Source: Gemmatimonas sp. UBA7669 (GTDB lineage: Bacteria > Gemmatimonadota > Gemmatimonadetes > Gemmatimonadales > Gemmatimonadaceae). From it: 25,009 nucleotides of DNA. Below the pieces are notes generated by a model, which was given only the letters and a program-made list of their open reading frames with translations, was not told the origin of the DNA and searched no databases. Below are positions 15,327 to 23,200 of this stretch, one piece after another (the first letter of the stretch is position 1; each line of letters opens with the position of its first letter). The position numbers and the translations under genes are program-made. The stretch covers positions 1 through 25,009 of the forward strand of contig NZ_DLHL01000012.1 of the NCBI RefSeq assembly GCF_002483225.1, in the 5' to 3' direction.

Positions 15327-17506
15327 GCGGTTCTGAGTCCCTGCCCGATGATGTCCTGCTCTTTGAGGACGCCGGAACTGGTCTTCGACTGAGTGTTTCC
15401 GGCCGCGTGGCGTGGCTGCGCTACAACCAGCCGGATTCACCCGTGAACACGCTCAACAGCCGCGTGGGTCCGGTGTTTGCGCAGTGCTTCGATCGCATCG
15501 AGCAGGACGATGCCATTGATGGCGCCGTGCTGGTCAGTGACAAGGCGGACACCTGGATTGCCGGCGCCGACATCGAGGAGTTGCGTGGCATCCGCGAGGC
15601 GGCTGAGGCCGAGGCCCTGTCGCGCGGTGGGCAGCAACTGCTCGACCGACTCGCGGCTTTCCGCAAACCCATCGTGGCCGCCATTCACGGCGCGGCGTTG
15701 GGTGGCGGACTCGAGGTGGCACTCGCCTGCCGGCACCGCATTGCCTCGGAGCACGACAAGACGGTGTTGGCGCTGCCTGAGGTACAGCTGGGGCTGTTGC
15801 CGGGTGCCGGCGGTACCCAGCGTCTGCCGCGGATAGTGGGCCTGCAGGCCGCACTCGACATGATGCTCACGGGTCGCAATATCCGCGCACGCAAGGCGTG
15901 GCAGATGGGATTGGTGCACGAGCTGGTGCATCCCGCCATTCTGCGGCGTGTCGCTGGTCAGCGAGTGCAGGAACTGGCTGCGGGGGTGCCGCTCTCGCTG
16001 CGGCCGCGCAAGACGCCGCCCATGCAGCACTTGCTCGAAGACAATCCCATCGGACGGGCGCTGGTGTACCACAAGGCGCGCGAGTCCGTCATGAAAAAAA
16101 CCGGCGGGCACTATCCGGCGCCGCTGGCACTGCTCGATGTCGTGAAGCGTGGGCTCGAGGATGGCATGGCCGCGGGCCTTGCGGAGGAGGCACGGGCCTT
16201 CGGTCGTCTGGCCGTGTCGGCGGAATCGCGGCATCTCGTGTCCATCTTCTTTGCCACGACCGCGCTCAAGAAAGACAACGGACTCCGCGAGGGGCAGACG
16301 GGCACGGCCAAACGCGTGCGCAAGCTCGCGGTGCTGGGCGCCGGATTCATGGGGGCGGGCATTGCCGGTATCGCGGTGCAACGCGGCAGCCTGGTGCGGC
16401 TCAAGGACGCCTCGCTGGAACGCGTAGCGGCCGGCATGCGAGCCGTACGCGATGTCGTAAGCGAGCGGCAGCGTCGTCGGCAGATTACCCGCACGCAGAT
16501 GGACGACATGCTGAGTGCGCTGGGCCCCACGGTGGATTACCGGGGCTTTGCCGACGTGGATCTGGTCATCGAAGCGGTGTTCGAGGACTTGGCAGTCAAA
16601 CTTGCCGTCCTGCGCGAAGTCGAGGCGGTGGCGCCGCAGGCCATCTTCGCGTCGAACACCAGCACCATTCCCCTGCGCGACATTGCGGCCGGGAGTCGGC
16701 GTCCTTCGCGCGTCATCGGCATGCATTTCTTTTCGCCGGTGCACAAGATGCCGCTGCTCGAGGTCATCGTCACGCCGGAAACGGATGGTGACACCGTGGC
16801 CACCGCAGTGGCCTACGGCAAACAGCTCGGCAAGACCGTTATTGTGGTGAACGATGGTGCCGGGTTCTACGTCAATCGCATTCTTGCGCCGTACCTCAAT
16901 GAAGCCGGTCGACTCATCGACGACGGTGCACGCGTCGAAGACGTCGATCGGGCGTTGACCGCCTTCGGCTTTCCCGTCGGCCCCATCACCTTGCTCGACG
17001 AGGTTGGGCTCGATATCGCCGGCAAGTCGGGTCCCATTCTCGCAGCGGCCTTCGGCCCGCGCATGCAGCCCTCCGCCACCCTCACTGCCGTGCTGGCCAG
17101 CGGACGGCTGGGACGCAAGGCGCGCCGCGGCTTCTATCGCTATGACGACAAGGGCAAGCGCGATGGGGTGGACGACGCGCTGTACGCGCTCACGCCCAGC
17201 GGACCGTCACGACATGCCGTGGACATGACGGTCGTGCAGCAACGCACCGTGCTCCCGCTGCTCAACGAAGCCGTGCGTTGTCTCGAGGAGGGCGTCATCC
17301 GCTCGCCGCGAGATGGTGACATCGGGGCGGTATTCGGTATTGGCTTCCCGCCGTTTCTCGGTGGACCGTTCCGCTACATCGATCAGCTGGGCGCGGCGAA
17401 GCTCGTGGCGCAACTCGAGACGCTGGATGCGCAGCATCCCGGGCGCTATTCGCCAACGCCCCTCCTTCGGGACATGGCCAATCGTGGCGAACGATTCCAC
17501 CCGTGA
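15323..17506 (+). CDS. fadJ: Multifunctional enoyl-CoA hydratase / 3-hydroxyacyl-CoA dehydrogenase
   Basis: 727 aa from a GTG inside the fadI stop (GTGA). The N-terminal crotonase domain (about 15-200) has the oxyanion motif HGAALGGGLE and both catalytic acids, Glu131 and Glu153 (ALPEVQLGLLPGAGG). The NAD-binding domain begins with LGAGFMGAGIAG at about 337-348, and the dehydrogenase catalytic His468 lies in MHFFSPVHKMPLLEV. Two C-terminal 3HCDH domains follow, ending with the FPPFLGGPFRYID motif. It hydrates enoyl-CoA and oxidises 3-hydroxyacyl-CoA in beta-oxidation, forming the alpha subunit of a complex with FadI. Length and domain order match FadJ/FadB; pairing with a FadI-type thiolase favours FadJ. 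Confidence 0.95.
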   Translation: MSGSESLPDDVLLFEDAGTGLRLSVSGRVAWLRYNQPDSPVNTLNSRVGPVFAQCFDRIEQDDAIDGAVLVSDKADTWIAGADIEELRGIREAAEAEALSRGGQQLLDRLAAFRKPIVAAIHGAALGGGLEVALACRHRIASEHDKTVLALPEVQLGLLPGAGGTQRLPRIVGLQAALDMMLTGRNIRARKAWQMGLVHELVHPAILRRVAGQRVQELAAGVPLSLRPRKTPPMQHLLEDNPIGRALVYHKARESVMKKTGGHYPAPLALLDVVKRGLEDGMAAGLAEEARAFGRLAVSAESRHLVSIFFATTALKKDNGLREGQTGTAKRVRKLAVLGAGFMGAGIAGIAVQRGSLVRLKDASLERVAAGMRAVRDVVSERQRRRQITRTQMDDMLSALGPTVDYRGFADVDLVIEAVFEDLAVKLAVLREVEAVAPQAIFASNTSTIPLRDIAAGSRRPSRVIGMHFFSPVHKMPLLEVIVTPETDGDTVATAVAYGKQLGKTVIVVNDGAGFYVNRILAPYLNEAGRLIDDGARVEDVDRALTAFGFPVGPITLLDEVGLDIAGKSGPILAAAFGPRMQPSATLTAVLASGRLGRKARRGFYRYDDKGKRDGVDDALYALTPSGPSRHAVDMTVVQQRTVLPLLNEAVRCLEEGVIRSPRDGDIGAVFGIGFPPFLGGPFRYIDQLGAAKLVAQLETLDAQHPGRYSPTPLLRDMANRGERFHP

Positions 17507-17549
17507 TGCCGCATTCCGGATTGTTCATCGACTCTCGCATTCTCCCTAC

Positions 17550-18095
17550 ATGACGCAACCTGTTCTGCATCCCCGCATGGCCGAAGTGATCGACGCGTTG
17601 TCGGACGCGCAGGAGGAGATGATCGCGCTGCTGGCCACGGTGCCACCGGCGCTGCTCCACGCGCATCCGTCGTCCGACGTATGGTCGGTGGCACAGATTG
17701 TCGACCATCTGGCCATCGTGGAAGACGGCACGGGTCGTCTCGTGTCCAAGCTCATCAAGTCGGTTGCCGATACAGTGGATACGGACGAGACACCCATCGC
17801 GCCCACGCTGGCCCGGTATCAGATCCCCAATCCGGTGACACGGATCGACGCGCCCGCCATGGTGGCGCCATCGTCCGACATCGACTACGAGGCGGCACTC
17901 GCCAGACAGCAGACTGCGCGGCAGCGTCTCATCGCGGCTCTGGTCGATGCCTCCGGTCGTGCGCTGAGTCAGGCGTCTGCTCCGCACGCCATCTTCGGAC
18001 CGCTCGATGGCTATCAGTGGGCACTTTTTGTCGCGCTGCATCAGCGGCGTCATCTCGTTCAGATTTCCACCACCCTTGCTGCGCTCACCTCATGA
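17550..18095 (+). CDS. DinB-like superfamily protein
   Basis: 181 aa, one four-helix DinB_2-type domain. The usual metal triad is visible: His53 in WSVAQIVDHLAIVE, and His164 and His168 near the end in ALHQRRHLVQI. Members of this superfamily bind a metal and include thiol-dependent transferases of the BST/maleylpyruvate isomerase type; most are uncharacterised. The ATG at 17550 gives an N-terminus typical of the family. It starts 43 bp after fadJ and its stop overlaps the ATG of the following carboxypeptidase gene (ATGA), so the two are likely co-transcribed. No functional link between them is evident. Confidence 0.8.
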   Translation: MTQPVLHPRMAEVIDALSDAQEEMIALLATVPPALLHAHPSSDVWSVAQIVDHLAIVEDGTGRLVSKLIKSVADTVDTDETPIAPTLARYQIPNPVTRIDAPAMVAPSSDIDYEAALARQQTARQRLIAALVDASGRALSQASAPHAIFGPLDGYQWALFVALHQRRHLVQISTTLAALTS

Positions 18096-19852
18096 AGGCC
18101 TTCCCGGCATCTGTTCGCATCCGCCTTGCTTCTGTGCGGATTGATCATCACACGAGCGGCGCGGTTCGCCGCGTGTTGGGCCGAGGCCTGGGGGGCGCGC
18201 TGCTCTTGGCGGCGGCCACCGGCTGCGCGGTGGGTGGTGGGTCGGCGCGTGCCGGCGCCAGCGCGGGTGTGCCGCGCGGGCCAGGCGGCCTGCCGCTGCC
18301 AAGCACGCGCGCAGAACGCACCGGGTATCTCGAAACCACCCCGCATGCCGAGGTGCTGAGCTTCCTCGACTCGCTTGTCGCCATGGGGGCGCCGCTCTCC
18401 ATCAGCGACCTGGCCACCTCCACTGAGGGACGCCGTGTGCCGCTGGTCGTGGCGTCGCGTCCCCGCGTGAGCACGCCTGCAGAAGCTCGTGCACTCGGTC
18501 GCCCCGTGGTGTATGTGCAGGCCAACATCCACGCCGGCGAGGTCGAGGGCAAGGAGGCGGTGCTGGCGCTGCTGCGTGACTGGTCGTTCGGTCGTCGGCC
18601 CAATGTGCTCGATTCGATGGTGGTGGTCGTCGTGCCCATCTACAACAGCGACGGCAACGAGAAGCTGGCGGCCCAGGCACGCAATCGCGGCGCGCAGAAC
18701 GGGCCGGCCATGATCGGTGAGCGACCGAACGGCATGGGCCTCGATCTCAATCGCGACTACATCAAGGCCGAGGCCCCCGAGTCGCGTGGCGCACTGGCGG
18801 CGTTCACTGCGTGGCAGCCGGATCTCTTCATGGATCTGCATACCACCAACGGCAGCTATCACGGCTACGCGCTCACCTACTCGCCGTCGCTGCACCCTGC
18901 GGCGCCGCTCGCGCCATTCACTGCAGATACCCTGCTGCCGGAAATCCGGCGCCGGATGAAGGCGCGTCACGACTTCGCCGTCTTCCCCTACGGTAACTTC
19001 ACGGGCGCTGATGGCCGTGAGGGGCTGACGGCCACGGAGAAGTCTGGCTGGTGGACGTACGAGCACAAGCAGCGCTTCGGCACCAACTACTACGGTTTGC
19101 GTGGCGGCATCAGCATTCTGAGCGAAGCCTATTCGCACGACCCGTTCGCGCGTCGCGTGGCCAGCACCTATGCGTTTGTGCAGGAGATTCTGTCGTACGT
19201 GGCCGAGCAGCCGTCCGCCATCCGTCGTCGGGTGGAGCAGGGCACACGCGCCGCCACGCTTGGCACGGGCAGCCGCACCACGGTGCCCATCCGTGCCCGC
19301 TTCCTCTCACGCCCTGACACCCAGGCGGTGCTGGTGGAGCGGCTCGAACGCCTGAGCGACAGCACCGTGCAGACGGAACCCGGGGTGCCGCGCGGCATTC
19401 GTCGCACGGGCGTGTTCGTGGAGCAGCGGATGCCGGTAGTGGATCGATTCGAGGCGGCCGAGTCCACCACGCCGGCCCCTTATGGCTACGTCTTCGCGGC
19501 CGAGTGGACCAAGGCGGCCGATCTGCTACGGGCTCACGGCGTGCGGGTCGACATTCTGCCACAGGCCGTAACGGCCAGCGTGCAGGTGTTCGAGGTGGAT
19601 TCCTTGTCCCTGGCCGCGCGCCCCTTCCAGGGGCACCGCGAGGCCAGCGTGACCGGTCGCTGGCAGGAGCGCAGCCGGACCATCCCGGCCGGGTCCTTCT
19701 ACGTGCCCCTGGGCTCCTCGCTGGACCTGCTGGCGGTGCTGTTGCTCGAGCCGCGCAGCGACGACGGCCTCCTCACCTGGAACCACTTCGATTCAGCCCT
19801 CGGCAGGGGGCGTGAGGCCCCGGTGGCACGCCTTTTGGCCCCCCTGCGTTAG
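18092..19852 (+). CDS. M14-family zinc carboxypeptidase, lipoprotein
   Basis: 586 aa. A long basic N-terminus leads into a hydrophobic stretch and lipobox AATGC with Cys45, predicting a lipid-anchored envelope protein. The M14 zinc ligands are His147 and Glu150 in NIHAGEVEGKE and His250 in MDLHTTNG. Asn220-Arg221 in LDLNRDY fits the substrate carboxylate site, and Glu345 in ISILSEAYSHDPF is the candidate general base. The C-terminal third (about 380-586) is not recognisable beyond being present in related proteins. It should remove C-terminal residues from peptides outside the cytoplasm. A GTG about 14 codons in would shorten the long leader. The stop TAG is part of the -10-like hexamer of the next gene. 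Confidence 0.9.
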   Translation: MKAFPASVRIRLASVRIDHHTSGAVRRVLGRGLGGALLLAAATGCAVGGGSARAGASAGVPRGPGGLPLPSTRAERTGYLETTPHAEVLSFLDSLVAMGAPLSISDLATSTEGRRVPLVVASRPRVSTPAEARALGRPVVYVQANIHAGEVEGKEAVLALLRDWSFGRRPNVLDSMVVVVVPIYNSDGNEKLAAQARNRGAQNGPAMIGERPNGMGLDLNRDYIKAEAPESRGALAAFTAWQPDLFMDLHTTNGSYHGYALTYSPSLHPAAPLAPFTADTLLPEIRRRMKARHDFAVFPYGNFTGADGREGLTATEKSGWWTYEHKQRFGTNYYGLRGGISILSEAYSHDPFARRVASTYAFVQEILSYVAEQPSAIRRRVEQGTRAATLGTGSRTTVPIRARFLSRPDTQAVLVERLERLSDSTVQTEPGVPRGIRRTGVFVEQRMPVVDRFEAAESTTPAPYGYVFAAEWTKAADLLRAHGVRVDILPQAVTASVQVFEVDSLSLAARPFQGHREASVTGRWQERSRTIPAGSFYVPLGSSLDLLAVLLLEPRSDDGLLTWNHFDSALGRGREAPVARLLAPLR

Positions 19853-19855
19853 GTT
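19850..19855 (+). promoter_or_regulatory. Putative -10 element overlapping a stop codon, before the proline dehydrogenase gene
   Basis: TAGGTT includes the TAG stop of the carboxypeptidase gene and is followed by 6 nt (TTTGCC) and the ATG at 19862. This would give proline dehydrogenase its own leaderless transcript despite the 9-bp gap. Confidence 0.4.
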
Positions 19856-19861
19856 TTTGCC

Positions 19862-20791
19862 ATGCTCCGCACATCCCTGCTCTACTTCTCGCGCCAGCAG
19901 CGCGTTTTCAATCTCATCAAGAACGTCGGCTTCGCGCGCAAGATGGCCTCGCGCTTCGTGGCCGGCGAGACCATCCACACCGCCATGGACGCCGTGGCGG
20001 AGCTGAACGCCAAGGGCATCACGGCCTCGCTGGACTTGCTCGGCGAGAGCGTGACCAATGAGGCCGAGGCGCGCGAAACAGGCCGGCAGTATCTCGAACT
20101 GCTTGACGGCATCAACAAGCGAAAGCTCGACGCCAATGTGTCCGTCAAACTGACGGCCATGGGACAGGACATCTCGGACGAACTCGGCATCGAAGTGGTG
20201 CGCGAGGTCATCGCACGGGCCAAGTCCTACGACAGCTTTGTGCGTCTCGACATGGAGTCGAGTGCCTACACGGACAGGACGCTGGACGCGTTCGAGCGGC
20301 ATTTGTTCCCGGGTCACGAGAACAACGTGGGCATCGTGCTGCAGAGCGCGCTGCGCCGCACGCTGGACGACGTGGATCGTGCCAATCGGCTGCAGTGCCG
20401 CGTGCGTATCTGCAAGGGCGCCTATCTGGAACCGCCCGAAGTGGCCTTTCCCGACAAGGCCGACGTGGATCGCAACTACGTCGCGGCCATGCATCGTCTC
20501 ATGGAGCACGGGCGGTATCCGGGCATTGCCACGCACGACGAGGCCATCATCGCCGAGGCCAAGCGCTTCGCGAAGGAGAAGGGCATCGCGCCCGACCGCT
20601 TCGAGTTCCAGATGCTCTATGGCGTGCGCCGCGACCTGCAGGAGCAGATTGTGAAGGAGGGCTACCGCATTCGTGTGTACGTGCCCTTCGGCAGCCAGTG
20701 GTATCCCTATCTCATGCGTCGACTCGCGGAGCGGCCGGCCAACATTGCCTTCATGGCCGGCAACATCGTGAAGGAGTCCTTCCGTCGCTGA
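19862..20791 (+). CDS. Proline dehydrogenase, monofunctional
   Basis: 309 aa, the size of single-domain PRODH enzymes, unlike fused PutA (over 1000 aa). The FAD-dependent TIM barrel is recognisable from ASLDLLGESV at about 55-64, VSVKLTAMG, VRLDMESSAYTDRT, the RICKGAYLEP block and the late IRVYVPFGSQWYPYLMRRLAERPAN region that holds the proline-carboxylate arginines. It oxidises proline to pyrroline-5-carboxylate at the membrane and feeds electrons to quinone. The partner P5C dehydrogenase is not in the window. Proline released by the upstream peptidase would be a natural substrate, but that link is inference from adjacency. A strong hairpin follows 28 bp after the stop. Confidence 0.94.
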   Translation: MLRTSLLYFSRQQRVFNLIKNVGFARKMASRFVAGETIHTAMDAVAELNAKGITASLDLLGESVTNEAEARETGRQYLELLDGINKRKLDANVSVKLTAMGQDISDELGIEVVREVIARAKSYDSFVRLDMESSAYTDRTLDAFERHLFPGHENNVGIVLQSALRRTLDDVDRANRLQCRVRICKGAYLEPPEVAFPDKADVDRNYVAAMHRLMEHGRYPGIATHDEAIIAEAKRFAKEKGIAPDRFEFQMLYGVRRDLQEQIVKEGYRIRVYVPFGSQWYPYLMRRLAERPANIAFMAGNIVKESFRR

Positions 20792-20818
20792 CACGCCGTT
20801 GAGTGGGCATCCCGGTCA

Positions 20819-20851
20819 TCATCACCCGCCTGACCATGGGGCGGGTGATGA
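20819..20851 (+). terminator. Perfect 12-bp hairpin after proline dehydrogenase
   Basis: TCATCACCCGCC (20819-20830) pairs exactly with GGCGGGTGATGA (20840-20851) around a 9-nt loop. No U-tract follows, so it may be a weak terminator, an mRNA stabiliser for the upstream gene, or a translational element, since it ends 19 nt before the next start codon. Confidence 0.5.
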
Positions 20852-20870
20852 GCGCACCCTCGGTGGCTAC

Positions 20871-21152
20871 ATGGCCGTGCACAAACGGCCGGCCGCGTTC
20901 GAGGGTGTGGACGGTCGCAGTTATTCGGTGGACATCCTCACCGATACCACGGGTGATCGTCATGCGCCCTGGGGGGCGTATCTCTTCTTTGTGCGCTGGG
21001 GGCAGGGTGAGCCCGAAGTCACGGGGCATCTCGAGACGGGCTTTCTGGTGACGGGCCAGAGTGAAGCGGTGGTGCGTCATCAACTGGGCGCCATGCAGCT
21101 GGCCACGGTCAAGGCCACGCTCGATGGTCTGCTGCGCGGGTCCGCCACATGA
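20871..21152 (+). CDS. Hypothetical protein upstream of rsgA
   Basis: 93 aa from the ATG at 20871. A TTG at 20799 would give 117 aa, but that reading would translate through the 20819-20851 hairpin and adds a low-complexity His/Gly/Pro stretch, so the shorter form is preferred. I do not recognise a family. The visible pattern is GVDGRSYSVDILTD, a hydrophobic WGAYLFFVRWG core, VTGHLETGFLVTG and a helical end with QLGAMQLATVKATLDGLL, suggesting a small beta-rich cytosolic domain. Its stop overlaps the rsgA start (ATGA), so it is probably translated together with rsgA. Confidence 0.7.
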   Translation: MAVHKRPAAFEGVDGRSYSVDILTDTTGDRHAPWGAYLFFVRWGQGEPEVTGHLETGFLVTGQSEAVVRHQLGAMQLATVKATLDGLLRGSAT

Positions 21153-22108
21153 GCAGCGGTGCGGTGGCGCTCACCCAGCCCATGCCGGCTGGTGACATTG
21201 TGGTTGACGGCGTCGTGGTGCAGGGTACGGGTGGGCAATGGATTGTGCGCACGGACGGTGGCGCGCGCGTGATGGCGTCCCTGCGCGGTCGCCTCAAGCA
21301 GGAAGGCGACGAGGTGCTCAAGCTGGCCGTGGGCGATCGCGTGACGATGCTGGTCGACCCCAACGAAACGGTGGGCTGCACCATCACCCGCATTCATCCG
21401 CGCAGCAGCAAGCTGGCGCGTCGTGCACCGGGGGGGGCGCGTGGTGAGCGTGTGGTGGTCGCCAACCTCGATCAGGTGCTGGTGGTATTTGCCGCCGCGC
21501 GTCCCGAGCCGCATCCGCGCATGCTCGATCGTTTTCTGGTCATTGCCGAAGCCAATGACATTGCGGCGCGCATCGTGGTGAACAAGTGCGAGCTGGTCAG
21601 CGAGGCTGAAGCGAAGGCGCTGTTTGCCGATCAGGAGGCTGCGGGGTATCCGGTGCACTACACCAGCGTGCACACAGGTGTCGGGCTGGACAGCCTGCGC
21701 GAGCAACTTGCCGGTCGCAACACGGCACTGTCAGGCCCCTCGGGTGTGGGCAAGTCCTCGCTCATGAATACGCTGTTCCCCGGCCTCAATCTGCGCACGG
21801 CGGCCATCAGCGACAGTGTGAACAAGGGACGCCACACGACGGTGGGCGCGGTGCTGCATCCCCTTCCAGGTGGTGGCTTCATTGCCGACACGCCGGGCCT
21901 GCGCGAAGTCGGCCTCTGGGGCATTGAAGCACGCGATATATCGTGGTGCTTTCCGGAGTTCCGGCCATTTCTCAACGCGTGCCGCTTTGCCGATTGCATG
22001 CACCTCGTGGAGCCCGGCTGCGCGCTGCGCGAGGCGGTGGAGCGTGGCGAGGTTTCCGCTTCGCGCTACGACTCCTTCGGCCGACTCCTGAACGAAATAG
22101 AAGCGTAA
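21149..22108 (+). CDS. rsgA: Ribosome small subunit-dependent GTPase RsgA
   Basis: 319 aa. It shows the circularly permuted GTPase order that defines RsgA: an N-terminal OB fold, then G4 (NKCE, 145-148), G1 (GPSGVGKSS, 196-204), the switch I KGRHTT (226-231) and G3 (DTPGL, 247-251). A C-terminal zinc knuckle has Cys278, Cys283, His285 and Cys291. RsgA checks maturation of the 30S decoding centre and releases RbfA late in assembly. The gene starts inside the stop of the small upstream gene. Its last codon and stop lie inside the first arm of the large hairpin at 22100-22222. Confidence 0.95.
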   Translation: MSSGAVALTQPMPAGDIVVDGVVVQGTGGQWIVRTDGGARVMASLRGRLKQEGDEVLKLAVGDRVTMLVDPNETVGCTITRIHPRSSKLARRAPGGARGERVVVANLDQVLVVFAAARPEPHPRMLDRFLVIAEANDIAARIVVNKCELVSEAEAKALFADQEAAGYPVHYTSVHTGVGLDSLREQLAGRNTALSGPSGVGKSSLMNTLFPGLNLRTAAISDSVNKGRHTTVGAVLHPLPGGGFIADTPGLREVGLWGIEARDISWCFPEFRPFLNACRFADCMHLVEPGCALREAVERGEVSASRYDSFGRLLNEIEA

Positions 22109-22222
22109 GGTGAACCGCGTAAGGTGAACGGCGGGAAGGAACGGCGCTCGAGACAGCGCTAACGTCGTCTCGGGTGCTCCACCTTCCCGCGGTCCACCTT
22201 ACGCGGTCACACCTTACGCTTC
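22100..22222. terminator. Large stacked hairpin made of tandem repeats between convergent genes
   Basis: Three nested stems pair across the gap: 13 bp (22100-22112 with 22210-22222), 12 bp (22115-22126 with 22195-22206) and 9 bp (22131-22139 with 22182-22190), all perfect, plus a 6-bp inner stem CGAGAC/GTCTCG (22149-22154 with 22167-22172). The left arm contains two tandem 14-bp units, GCGTAAGGTGAACC and GCGTAAGGTGAACG, and a diverged third starting GCGGGAAGG; the right arm mirrors them. It lies between the convergent rsgA and the 22231 gene, so a bidirectional terminator is the simplest role. There is no strong T-run on either side. Confidence 0.8.
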
Positions 22223-22230
22223 TCGTTGGT

Positions 22231-23169
22231 TCACTTCCATTGCGAGAGGTCACCCCACGTCGACCAGCGCAGACTGCCGTCCTTGAACAGCGGCGCCAGC
22301 TTCCTGATGTCGGCCGCATTGGCCTGAAGCGCCGCCTCTTCCTCTGGCGTGAAGATGCCCAGCTTGCCGGCCTTGAATGTCGGATCGTCCTGCTTGAGCG
22401 CCCAGATCGCGATACGCTCGCGCAAGAGACCGAACTGATAGCGCGAGAGATTCTCCTTGGCCGCCGCCGGCGGATCAAACGTGCCCTCGTCCATGTCCTC
22501 GCTCACCACCGTGCGCGACTGGGACTTGATCTGTGCGTCGAGAATGGGGGCGGGTGTGTAGTACACGGGGCAGTTGGACCCCAACACCGCCATCGACATG
22601 CGCACCTGCATCACCGTCAGCGAATCGGTGACGTACACGCGTGTACGCACATCGTTGGCGTTGACCGCCGCCGACATCTTTTCGCTCAGGCGCTCCACGT
22701 CCTTGGTCAGCTTTTCGATCTGCGCTTCGTTCTTCTGCGAGTTCTGCGCGATGGCCATGGGGTTGGCGCTCGCCTTCATCTGCGCCGTCTCCAGACAGGC
22801 GCGCGACGCCTTGCTCTTCTCCTCGTGCTGTGCCGTCACGGTGCGCAGCTCACGACGCGCAGTCGCGTCGGCCAGCATGGGCTGCAGGCTGGCCACCACC
22901 AGTGCCACACGATCCTCATTCAGCACCAGGTCGGTGTTGCGCGACGACGCACTGGATGACGCCGACGATTCCGTCGGCTTGCTCGGTGTCTCCTTCTTGG
23001 GGTCGAGCTTTTCCTTGGCGGCATCCTTGGCCAGATCGGCGCCCAGCTTCTTGAGCCTGCCCAACTGCGCGGACGCGGGCGTGGCACTCAGCACGAGGGC
23101 CGCGGCAATCCACGGCAGGTAGCGCGTGGCCCGAGGGGCGACGGTGAACGACGGAAGGCGCCGGGACAT
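22231..23169 (-). CDS. Hypothetical exported coiled-coil protein
   Basis: 312 aa from the ATG at 23169, which has GGAG 7 nt upstream. Residues 1-35 form a Sec signal peptide (hydrophobic LPWIAAALVLSA, cleavage after ASA). The mature protein starts with a Lys-rich segment and a low-complexity Ser/Thr/Pro stretch (about 60-77). A mostly helical region follows, with coiled-coil character around QKNEAQIEKLTKDVERLSEK. A pair of Cys residues (CLETAQ and NCPVYY) might form a disulfide. The end is Trp-containing (LRWSTWGDLSQWK). I do not recognise a family. It follows the glycosidase-domain gene by 31 bp and is probably the last gene of the pdxH operon. Confidence 0.75.
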   Translation of the reverse strand: MSRRLPSFTVAPRATRYLPWIAAALVLSATPASAQLGRLKKLGADLAKDAAKEKLDPKKETPSKPTESSASSSASSRNTDLVLNEDRVALVVASLQPMLADATARRELRTVTAQHEEKSKASRACLETAQMKASANPMAIAQNSQKNEAQIEKLTKDVERLSEKMSAAVNANDVRTRVYVTDSLTVMQVRMSMAVLGSNCPVYYTPAPILDAQIKSQSRTVVSEDMDEGTFDPPAAAKENLSRYQFGLLRERIAIWALKQDDPTFKAGKLGIFTPEEEAALQANAADIRKLAPLFKDGSLRWSTWGDLSQWK

Positions 23170-23176
23170 GGGGAGG

Positions 23177-23180
23177 CTCC
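23177..23180 (-). promoter_or_regulatory. Shine-Dalgarno site deciding the 23169 start
   Basis: GGAG lies 7 nt before the ATG at 23169. It supports this start over the upstream alternative start codon at 23226, which lies within the preceding gene. Confidence 0.5.
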
Positions 23181-23200
23181 GAATGGGTGATGACAGGGAA

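Noticed and set aside
14316..15440. Minus-strand open frame (374 codons) across fadI
   Set aside because: Antisense to thiolase active-site blocks; composition of a GC shadow frame.
15437..16744. Minus-strand open frame (435 codons) antisense to fadJ
   Set aside because: Shadow of the crotonase and dehydrogenase domains; no independent start context or domain.
17681..18091. Upstream extension of the carboxypeptidase frame
   Set aside because: It overlaps the DinB-like gene in another frame and would bury the lipobox leader deep inside the protein.
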